This document shows, one piece after another, positions 1 to 5,998 of a stretch of DNA of 9,381 nucleotides (position 1 is its first letter; each line of letters opens with the position of its first letter). The DNA is from an uncultured Chloroflexota bacterium (GTDB lineage: Bacteria > Chloroflexota > Dehalococcoidia > UBA2247 > RBG-13-53-26). Where the stretch lies: NCBI GenBank assembly GCA_937860285.1, contig CALMBS010000094.1, forward strand, positions 1-9,381, written 5' to 3'. Both the position numbers and the translations under genes were made by a program. The notes beneath the pieces are model-generated. The model had not been told where the DNA came from and ran no database searches. It worked only from the letters and a program-made list of their open reading frames with translations.

Positions 1-3000
1 CGGAAGGCGTCTTCGCCTACAACACCAAGTACTACTGGCGCGGCAGGGTCCAAAATGACCGCGGGGAGTGGTCGGCGTGGTCCGACGAGACCTGCTTCAC
101 CACCATCGCCAATCTGCCCCCCAGCCAGCCGCAGAACTTCAGCCCCACCGAAAATGCCACCGAAGTCGTAAGGAATCCGGTCCTGGCCGCGTCTGAGTTT
201 CGCGATCCCAACTTCGACCGCGAGGAGCTGGTCCTGGGAGAGCAGGACCAGCACGTAGCATCCCAGTGGCAAGTAGCCGCGAACGGCGCCACCGGCAAGA
301 ACCCCGATGGCAGCTACGCCGCCCCTGTCTTTGACAGTGGCGAAGTCTCCGACAGCGATGAGCTCACCAGCTTCTACATCGACGTGGGCCACCAGCTGGC
401 GGCCAGCTCGAAGTACTACTTTCACGTGCGGTACAAGGACAGCTACATCAACAACAGCAACTGGTCGGCCTGGTCGGATGAAACGTATTTCACCACCGGA
501 ACCGACAGCAGCAACTTCAGCCAGCCGGTGAACATGTCTCCTTTCGATGGCGCGCCCGACATCAGCCCCGACCACCAGCTGCAGTCCTCCCCGTTCTATG
601 CCGAGGGAGGGAGGACCCACCTCGCTTCGCAGTGGGAGATGGCCGCGGCCAGCGCCCATGGCATAGATGCCGGAGACGGCAGCTATCTTGACCCGATATT
701 CGCCAGCCCGATCGACACGTCCAACCTGACGGTGATCTCCATGCCCGCCGGGGTTGTGGCGCTCGAAGAGACCTACTACTGGCACGTTCGCTACCAGGAC
801 AACCTCGGCGCCTGGTCGGACTGGTCAGATGAAACCTCATTCACTATAGTAGACAACCACGCGCCCGGCACCCCCGTCAACCAGACGCCATTGAACGCCA
901 CCACGGACGTGTCGGTAACCCCGGTGCTGGGTGCCTCCGCTTTCTCGGACGCCGACGTTTCGGCGTACACCACCGTAGCCGACTCCCACGCCGCCTCCCA
1001 GTGGCAGGTGAGGACCAGCGCCGGCGCCTATGGCGGTGCGGGCAGCTTCGACAGCAACACCGTCACCGGGAGCGACCAGCTGACCAGCTTCTACATCGAC
1101 CCGGCCAACGACCTGGAACTGGGCACCAGCTACTGCTGGCATGTCAGGTACCAGGACAGTTTTGGCGAGTGGTCCGACTGGTCCGTCGAGACCTCGTTCA
1201 CCACCATGACCGAGATACCGGATTACTCCCTGCCGGTGAACGTGTCGCCCTTCAACGGCGCGACCGATATCAGCCCCGACCATCGGCTGCAGTCCTCCCC
1301 GTTCTACACGGGATACGGGCGGACCCACCTGGCTTCGCAGTGGCAGGTGACGACCGTCTCCGGCGACTACTCCAGCCCCGTTTTCGGCAGCCCCATAGAC
1401 ACGGTCAACCTTACCGCGATCTCCCTGCCGGCCGGGACCCTGGAACTCGGCGGGACCTACTACTGGCACGTCCGGTATCAGGACGACCTGGGAGACTGGT
1501 CGGTCTGGTCGGATGAAACCTCATTCACCATAGTAGACAACCACGCGCCCGGCACCCCCGTCAACCAGACGCCATTGAACGCCGCGACCGGCGTGTCGGT
1601 AACCCCGGTGCTCGGCGCCTCTCCTTTCTCGGACCTTGATGCCTCCGCGTACACCACGGTGCAGGATTCTCACGCCGCCTCGCAGTGGCAGGTGAGGACC
1701 AGCGCCGGGGCCTATGGAGGCGCGGGCAGCTTCGACAGCGAGATCGTCACCGGGAGCGACCAGCTGACCAGCTTCTACATCGACCCGTCCCACCAGCTGG
1801 CCCTGGGCACCAGCTACTACTGGCACGTCAGGTACCAGGACTCCTTCGGCGACTGGTCCGGGTGGTCCGCCGAGACCTCGTTCAGCACCGTGACCAGCAT
1901 GCCGGACCTTTCCCTGCCGGTGAACGTTTCGCCCTTCAACGGCGCCACCGAGATCAGCCCGGACCAGCCTCTGCAGTCCTCCCTGTTCTACACGGGGGGA
2001 GGGCGCACCCACTTCGCCTCGCAGTGGCAGATGGCCGCGGCGGGCGCCACCGGCCAGAACGCCGACGGCAGCTACCAGCAGCCCGTCTTCAGCAGCTCGA
2101 TAGACAGGTCCAACCTCACCGCCATCTCCATGCCCGTGGGGATCCCGTCACTTGGCGGGACCTACTACTGGCATGTCCGCTACCAGGACGACCTGGGGAC
2201 CTGGTCGGACTGGTCCGCGGCGACGTCTTTCACCATAGTGCCCAACCGCGCACCGAGCAACCCGGTCAACAAGCTCCCGCTGAACGCGGCTTCAGAGGTA
2301 CCGGTGACCCCGGTGCTCGGAGCTTCCCCCTTCTCGGACCCTGACGCGGCCGCTTACGCCGTGACCACCGATTCCCACGCCGCTTCCCAGTGGCAGGCCA
2401 GGACCAGCGCCGGCTCCTACGCCAGCCCGGCCTTCGACAGCGGCACCGTCACCGGGACCGACCAGCTGACCAGCTGCTACATCGGGCCGGATGACCAGCT
2501 GGCCCTGGGCACCACCTACTACTGGCACGTCCGGTACCGGGACAGCTTCGATACGTGGTCCAGCTGGTCCGCGGAGACCTCCTTCACCACCGTGACCGCG
2601 ATCCCGGACCTCACCCAGCCAGTGAACGTGTCGCCCTTCGACGGGGCCACCGAGATCAGCCCGGACCAGCCGCTGCAGGCCTCCGCGTTCTACACGGAAG
2701 GCAGCCGGACCCACTTCGCCTCTCAGTGGCAGGTGCGGACAAGCTCGGGCAGCTACTCCAGCCCCGTCTTCAGCAGCCAGATAGACAGCTTCAACCTGGT
2801 GTCGATATCAGTACCCGCCGGGACCCTGGACCTGGGCACGACCTACTACTGGCACGTCCGGTACCAGGACAACCTGGGCGCCTGGTCGGCCTGGTCCGAT
2901 GAGACGTCCTTCACCCTGGTGGCCAACCGCACGCCCGAGACCCCGGTCAACAGCGTGCCCGCCGGTGGGGCCACCGGCGTGTCCGTGACCCCCACCCTGG

Positions 3001-4640
3001 GGGCGTCACCGTTCTCCGATCCCGACACAGGGGCCTATTCCACGGCGTCCGACTCCCATGCCGCTTCACAGTGGCAGGTGAGGACCAGCTCCGGCAGCTA
3101 CAGCAGCCCCGCTTTTGACAGCGGCACCGTCACCGGCAGCGATCTGACCGGTTACTACATCGGCCCTGACGACCAGCTGGCCGTAAGCACCAAGTACTAC
3201 TGGCACGTCCGGTACCAGGACAGCTTCGGCCTGTGGTCCGGATGGTCCAGTGAGACCACGTTCACCACCGCAGCCACGATACCGGATGCCACTCAGCCGG
3301 TGAACGTCTCTCCGTATGACGGCGCGGCGCACATCAGCCCGGACCATCCCCTGCAGTCGTCCCTGTTCTACGGCATCAGCGGCACGACGCACCAGGCCTC
3401 CTACTGGCAGGTGGCCGCGGCCGGCGCCACCGACAAGAACGCCGACGGGAGCTATCAGCAGCCCCTGTTCGACAGCCGCATAGACTCCTACAACCTGGTA
3501 TCCATCGTCATACCGACCGGGATCGTGGACTACGGCGCCACCTACTACTGGCACGTGAGGTACCAGGACAGCACAGGGGCCTGGTCCGAATGGTCTGATG
3601 AGACCTCGTTCACCGTAGTGGTCAACATGCCGCCCAGCACCCCGGTCAACGTCCAGCCCGCGCATCAGGCAGCGGACCTGTCCCTGACGCCGGTGCTCAC
3701 CGCGTCAGGCTTCAGCGACTACGATGTCTCAGCGTATGCCGCACTCAGCGACTCGCACATGGCTTCCCAGTGGCAGCTGCGGTCCAGCTCCGGGACCTAT
3801 ACCAGCCCTGTCTGGGACAGTGGCCAGGAAAGCGCCGCCGCCGCATCCGTCGAGGTGCCGGCGGGCGAGCTCCGCAGCGGCACAGTGTACTACTGGCACG
3901 TCAGGTACCAGGACAGCCACGGCAACTGGTCGGCCTGGTCCCTGGAGACTTCATTCACTACCAGGAGCATCTCGGCGCCCGTGGCCGCCTTCACGGCGGA
4001 CAAGACCAGGGTGGTGGTGGGGGTGGACCTGGTGACCTTCACCGACAACTCCACTCCCGCCGCCGATCTGGCACGCTGGACATGGGACTTTGGCGACGGC
4101 ACGACCGAGAACTGGACCGCCCTCACGCGGCCATCGGACGGGAAGGTCGTCCACAAGTACGCATCGGCGGTCGACGGCAACAAGGTGACCGTCAAGCTGA
4201 CGGTCTATAACGCCGGCTCCACCACCGGGGTCTCGAAGACCATGACGGTGACCGTCCGGACCAAGCCCGCGGCCGGGTTCGAGGGCCCGCAGTCGGGCAA
4301 GGCCGGCGCGGCCATCACCGTCACCGACAGCTCGACCCCCTCAGACGGGATAACCACCTGGGTCTGGTGGTTTGACGACGGCGAGACGGTTACCTGGGCC
4401 AGCCCCGAGGAGCGAGAAGCTGCGGGCGGCCAGGTCAGCCATGTCTTCGCCAAGGCCGGCCTGCACACCGTATCCCTGACCGTCAAGGGCGAGCTGGGCG
4501 AGAGCTACTTGAGCCAGGAGATCAAGGTCACCGGAGGCGGAGGGCTTCACTTCGGGCTCTGGATGATCGGGGTGGCCCTGGCGCTGGTGGCGGTCCCGGC
4601 AGGCGGCCTCTACCTGCTGCGAAACCGGAAGATCAAGTAG
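1..4640 (+). CDS. Large cell-surface protein with tandem Fn3-like (WSxWS) repeats, two PKD domains and a C-terminal membrane anchor; 5' end outside window
   Basis: The reading frame is already open at the left edge (first full codon at nt 3) and runs 1545 codons to TAG at 4638-4640. The start and any signal peptide lie outside the window, so the internal ATG at 384 is not a true start. Residue n lies at nt 3n. Residues 1-1320 are twelve beta-sandwich units resembling fibronectin type III, the first incomplete. Most carry ASQWQ mid-domain and end YYWHVRYQD...WSxWS...ETSFTT. Two PKD-like domains follow: the first has a canonical WDFGDG (residues 1361-1366), the second a variant WFDDG (1456-1460). 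Both have a longer than usual loop after this motif. A glycine stretch leads to a hydrophobic helix at about 1517-1539 and a basic tail RNRKIK. This implies an extracellular, membrane-anchored protein, probably for adhesion or ligand binding. No catalytic domain and no LPXTG-type sorting motif is visible. The ligand is unknown. Confidence is high for architecture, low for role. Confidence 0.92.
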   Translation, partial: EGVFAYNTKYYWRGRVQNDRGEWSAWSDETCFTTIANLPPSQPQNFSPTENATEVVRNPVLAASEFRDPNFDREELVLGEQDQHVASQWQVAANGATGKNPDGSYAAPVFDSGEVSDSDELTSFYIDVGHQLAASSKYYFHVRYKDSYINNSNWSAWSDETYFTTGTDSSNFSQPVNMSPFDGAPDISPDHQLQSSPFYAEGGRTHLASQWEMAAASAHGIDAGDGSYLDPIFASPIDTSNLTVISMPAGVVALEETYYWHVRYQDNLGAWSDWSDETSFTIVDNHAPGTPVNQTPLNATTDVSVTPVLGASAFSDADVSAYTTVADSHAASQWQVRTSAGAYGGAGSFDSNTVTGSDQLTSFYIDPANDLELGTSYCWHVRYQDSFGEWSDWSVETSFTTMTEIPDYSLPVNVSPFNGATDISPDHRLQSSPFYTGYGRTHLASQWQVTTVSGDYSSPVFGSPIDTVNLTAISLPAGTLELGGTYYWHVRYQDDLGDWSVWSDETSFTIVDNHAPGTPVNQTPLNAATGVSVTPVLGASPFSDLDASAYTTVQDSHAASQWQVRTSAGAYGGAGSFDSEIVTGSDQLTSFYIDPSHQLALGTSYYWHVRYQDSFGDWSGWSAETSFSTVTSMPDLSLPVNVSPFNGATEISPDQPLQSSLFYTGGGRTHFASQWQMAAAGATGQNADGSYQQPVFSSSIDRSNLTAISMPVGIPSLGGTYYWHVRYQDDLGTWSDWSAATSFTIVPNRAPSNPVNKLPLNAASEVPVTPVLGASPFSDPDAAAYAVTTDSHAASQWQARTSAGSYASPAFDSGTVTGTDQLTSCYIGPDDQLALGTTYYWHVRYRDSFDTWSSWSAETSFTTVTAIPDLTQPVNVSPFDGATEISPDQPLQASAFYTEGSRTHFASQWQVRTSSGSYSSPVFSSQIDSFNLVSISVPAGTLDLGTTYYWHVRYQDNLGAWSAWSDETSFTLVANRTPETPVNSVPAGGATGVSVTPTLGASPFSDPDTGAYSTASDSHAASQWQVRTSSGSYSSPAFDSGTVTGSDLTGYYIGPDDQLAVSTKYYWHVRYQDSFGLWSGWSSETTFTTAATIPDATQPVNVSPYDGAAHISPDHPLQSSLFYGISGTTHQASYWQVAAAGATDKNADGSYQQPLFDSRIDSYNLVSIVIPTGIVDYGATYYWHVRYQDSTGAWSEWSDETSFTVVVNMPPSTPVNVQPAHQAADLSLTPVLTASGFSDYDVSAYAALSDSHMASQWQLRSSSGTYTSPVWDSGQESAAAASVEVPAGELRSGTVYYWHVRYQDSHGNWSAWSLETSFTTRSISAPVAAFTADKTRVVVGVDLVTFTDNSTPAADLARWTWDFGDGTTENWTALTRPSDGKVVHKYASAVDGNKVTVKLTVYNAGSTTGVSKTMTVTVRTKPAAGFEGPQSGKAGAAITVTDSSTPSDGITTWVWWFDDGETVTWASPEEREAAGGQVSHVFAKAGLHTVSLTVKGELGESYLSQEIKVTGGGGLHFGLWMIGVALALVAVPAGGLYLLRNRKIK
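3..3962 (+). repeat. Array of 12 tandem Fn3-like coding repeats with alternating A and B types
   Basis: The conserved tyrosine pair before W(H)VR falls at nt 774, 1131, 1458, 1815, 2163, 2517, 2844, 3195, 3543 and 3888, a period of 327-357 bp. Two more units precede these; their WSxWS motifs are at 69-83 and 462-476. Units alternate. Type A starts near PVNVSPF(N/D)GA, has a short PFYTxGGRTHxASQW segment and ends FTIV or similar. Type B starts near TPVNxxPLNAA, has PFSDxDxxAY then DSHAASQWQ, and ends F(S/T)T. Each A-B pair is therefore about 680-705 bp. Type A itself alternates between a longer form (units at 774, 2163, 3543) and a shorter form (1458, 2844). The first two units fit the pattern less well. 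Confidence 0.9.
828..1787 (+). repeat. Near-identical direct DNA repeats with 684-bp offset inside the Fn3 array
   Basis: The DNA at 828-899 matches 1512-1583 with one difference (T845 versus C1529) over 72 bp. The same 684-bp offset joins the similar blocks 999-1056 with 1683-1740, and 1065-1103 with 1749-1787, the last identical as read. The neighbouring pairs encode similar protein but show more silent divergence. This points to a recent duplication or gene conversion of one A-B pair. Such tracts also make the copy number of the array prone to change, and to assembly collapse. Confidence 0.85.
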
Positions 4641-4672
4641 GCCATCCGGTCCAGCGCCAGTAAGACGAACCA

Positions 4673-4706
4673 AGAGCCGGCGGCTTCGAATGAAGCCGCC
4701 GGCTTT
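4673..4706 (+). terminator. Intrinsic-type terminator of the surface-protein gene
   Basis: A perfect 13-bp GC-rich stem (4675-4687 with 4692-4704) closes a GAAT tetraloop, and a G-T and an A-T pair can extend it to 4673-4706. It starts about 32 bases after the TAG of the surface-protein gene. The tail is TTCTCT, not a clean T run, so termination could be incomplete or Rho-assisted. Confidence 0.8.
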
Positions 4707-4710
4707 CTCT

Positions 4711-4859
4711 GTCTCCGGTCAAAGGGGACCCACAGCCGGAAGCCTCGGCCGGGGCGCAGCCGGGTGCGAGAGATAGCGCGGGTGCGGGCGCCGGTGTGAG
4801 GCAGAAGGCGGAGGGGCAGGTGGCGGAGGGACTGGCGGCGGGGCAGAAGGATGGGGGAG
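4711..4859. other. G-rich intergenic spacer without a credible gene
   Basis: This stretch separates the surface-protein terminator from the hairpin beyond the microprotein gene. Open frames cross it on both strands but show biased, low-complexity composition with no domain and no Shine-Dalgarno. From about 4800 the plus strand is strongly purine-rich, with GGCAGAAGG at 4800-4808 and again at 4842-4850. Runs of three to five G occur near 4813, 4828, 4840 and 4853. Confidence 0.6.
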
Positions 4860-4904
4860 AACCGGTGCCGTCAAGATGTACCGCGGGTCTTGCCGGCACC
4901 GGTT
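4860..4904 (-). terminator. Long hairpin just after the microprotein stop codon, possible terminator
   Basis: The outer arms 4860-4870 and 4894-4904 are perfect 11-base complements. After one mismatch (4871/4893), five more pairs form (4872-4876 with 4888-4892), leaving an 11-base loop around a CCGCGG palindrome. It begins eight bases after the minus-strand TAA. The minus-strand sequence beyond it is C-rich, not T-rich, so it is not a textbook intrinsic terminator. An mRNA-stabilising 3' hairpin is an alternative. Confidence 0.55.
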
Positions 4905-4911
4905 GCGCCGG

Positions 4912-4998
4912 TTAGCGTCTCCCCTTCCCGGTCTTCTTGGCCGGGGCCTTGGCGGCCTTGCGGGCCGGCGCGGCCTTGGCCTTCTTCGCTACTGCCAT
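4912..4998 (-). CDS. Lys/Ala-rich basic microprotein (28 aa), histone-H1-tail-like composition
   Basis: A 28-codon frame runs from ATG (4998-4996) to TAA (4914-4912). It begins MAVAKKAKAAPARK and continues with AKAPAKK-type repeats to a GKGRR end. As read it has eight Lys, three Arg, ten Ala, two Pro and no acidic residue. The composition matches disordered, DNA-binding tails of bacterial histone H1-like proteins (AAK/PAK repeats), so nucleic-acid binding, perhaps DNA or ribosomal RNA, is a reasonable guess. No fold or catalytic motif is present. The case for a real gene rests on a full Shine-Dalgarno eight bases before ATG, the hairpin right after the stop, and a self-consistent basic sequence. 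It stands alone, opposite in direction to both neighbours and divergent from the prepilin peptidase gene. A TACACT at 5028-5023 could be a -10 element, but no matching -35 is evident. It could also be the start of a once longer H1-like gene. Confidence 0.75.
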   Translation of the reverse strand: MAVAKKAKAAPARKAAKAPAKKTGKGRR

Positions 4999-5004
4999 TC
5001 TGCA

Positions 5005-5014
5005 CACCTCCTTT
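5005..5014 (-). promoter_or_regulatory. Consensus Shine-Dalgarno of the microprotein gene
   Basis: The minus strand reads AAAGGAGGTG at 5014-5005, complementary over ten bases to the canonical 3' end of 16S rRNA. Eight bases separate GGAGG from the ATG at 4998. It is the only strong ribosome binding site seen in the window, and it both fixes the start codon and supports efficient translation. Confidence 0.85.
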
Positions 5015-5141
5015 CCTCGTGAAGTGTAGTGCTTCAGATCCGAGTGTACGTAGTGGATGTCACCGGTGTGTCTCAGGCCAGCGCCGTGCCATCACGGAAA
5101 TCGCCCGCAGCCACGGGAAACTGTCACCATCCGATCACGGC

Positions 5142-5165
5142 GGCCGGGCCCCATCGGGGCCGGCC
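5142..5165. repeat. Strong GC inverted repeat next to the prepilin peptidase promoter
   Basis: Bases 5142-5152 can pair with 5156-5165 around an ATC loop, with one bulged G in the left arm, giving ten G-C pairs. The hairpin ends two bases before the TTGACA at 5168. It could be an operator, a transcription roadblock, or a terminator for weak transcription arriving from the left. The rest of 5015-5141 shows nothing else I can name. Confidence 0.5.
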
Positions 5166-5167
5166 CC

Positions 5168-5204
5168 TTGACAAGGCACGGCCCCGCTGCGCAGAATGTC
5201 GGCG
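5168..5204 (+). promoter_or_regulatory. Sigma-70-type promoter giving a predicted leaderless prepilin peptidase mRNA
   Basis: A perfect -35 TTGACA (5168-5173) is followed after 18 bp by CAGAAT (5192-5197), which matches four of six bases of TATAAT. Counting the last -10 base as -7 puts +1 at 5204, the first base of the GTG start codon. No Shine-Dalgarno precedes the GTG. Together these suggest a leaderless transcript. Confidence 0.6.
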
Positions 5205-5998
5205 TGACCGCCCTTCTCACCGTGGCCTTCGTGCTGCTGGGACTGGCCATCGGCAGCTTCCTCAATGTCTGCATAGACCGCCTGCCGGGCGGGCGGTCTA
5301 TCATCGCTCCCCCCTCGCAGTGCGACGCCTGCGGGCGCCGCCTGTCCGCGCTGGACCTGCTGCCGGTCCTGAGCTTCCTCTGGTTGCGCGGCCGCTGCCG
5401 CTACTGCCAGGCCGCCCTGCCGAAACGCCTGGTGCTGGTCGAGATGGCCTGCGGGGCGCTGCTGGGGGGCCTCTACCTGTTCTTCGGCCTGGAGCCGGAG
5501 TTCGGCGTGGCGGCCCTGTGGGGATGCGTCTTCATCGTGGTCTTCGTGATCGACCTGGAGCAGGGCCTGATACTGAACCTGATCATCTATCCGTCCCTGG
5601 TGATCGCCCTGGCCCTGGCGGGGCTGGTCCCGGACATGCCGTGGCTGCAGGGAGCCGGCGGCATGGACCGGTGGCCCCAGATAGCCATCGCCGCGCTGGG
5701 CGGCGCAGTGGGCTTCTGTTTCTTCTTCCTGGTGGCGGTGCTGGCAGAGAGGATCCTGGGCCGGGAGGGGCTGGGCTGGGGGGACGTCAAGCTGGCCGCG
5801 CTCATCGGCCTGGTTTGCGGCTTCCCCCTGGTGGTCTTCGTGATCGTCCTGGGATCGGCCATCGGGATACTTATGGCGCTGCTCATGGGGCGCCTGAAGA
5901 CCGGCCAGACCATCCCATTCGGGTCCGCCCTGGCGGTGGCCAGCATGGCCGCCATAGTGGCCGGAGAGGCCGTCCTGGAGCTCCTGGCGGGGGCCTAG
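5204..5998 (+). CDS. pilD: Type IV prepilin peptidase / N-methyltransferase (peptidase family A24)
   Basis: This 264-residue polytopic membrane aspartyl protease cuts the positively charged leader from type IV pilin-like proteins at the membrane. Members with the N-terminal domain usually also methylate the new N-terminus. The N-terminal GSFLNVCIDRLP (residues 17-28) is diagnostic. Two zinc-type pairs, C40-x2-C43 and C65-x2-C68, mark the methylase-associated domain. The two catalytic aspartates are present: D117 in VIDLEQ and D194 in GWGDVKL. KTGQTIPFG near 232-240 is the usual C-terminal motif, and length is normal for the family. I chose GTG 5204 because homology begins within a few residues (MTALLTVAFVLLGLAIGSFLN). 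The frame extends upstream to an ATG at 5057, but that stretch is Arg/Pro-rich, has no hydrophobic character and crosses the promoter. No pilin or pilus assembly gene is nearby, so the substrates lie elsewhere. The 3' end overlaps the convergent gene by 4 bp. Confidence 0.93.
   Translation: MTALLTVAFVLLGLAIGSFLNVCIDRLPGGRSIIAPPSQCDACGRRLSALDLLPVLSFLWLRGRCRYCQAALPKRLVLVEMACGALLGGLYLFFGLEPEFGVAALWGCVFIVVFVIDLEQGLILNLIIYPSLVIALALAGLVPDMPWLQGAGGMDRWPQIAIAALGGAVGFCFFFLVAVLAERILGREGLGWGDVKLAALIGLVCGFPLVVFVIVLGSAIGILMALLMGRLKTGQTIPFGSALAVASMAAIVAGEAVLELLAGA

Noticed and set aside
384..386. ATG at 384 as start of the surface protein
   Set aside because: The same frame is open to the left edge and encodes more Fn3-like sequence, including a WSAWS at 69-83 and an ASQWQ segment before 384.
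4620..4640. LPXTG-like or named CTERM sorting signal at the C-terminus
   Set aside because: A helix and basic tail are present, but no LPXTG, PEF or PGF-type motif precedes them; a simple membrane anchor explains the sequence.
4633..4899. Minus-strand frame of 88 codons in the intergenic spacer
   Set aside because: It crosses the terminator of the surface-protein gene and the hairpin after the microprotein, has low-complexity Ala/Pro/Ser composition and no Shine-Dalgarno.
5057..5203. ATG at 5057 as start of the prepilin peptidase
   Set aside because: The extra 49 residues are Arg/Pro-rich, unlike any A24 peptidase N-terminus, and they span the TTGACA promoter and the GC hairpin. GTG 5204 gives a normal family N-terminus.
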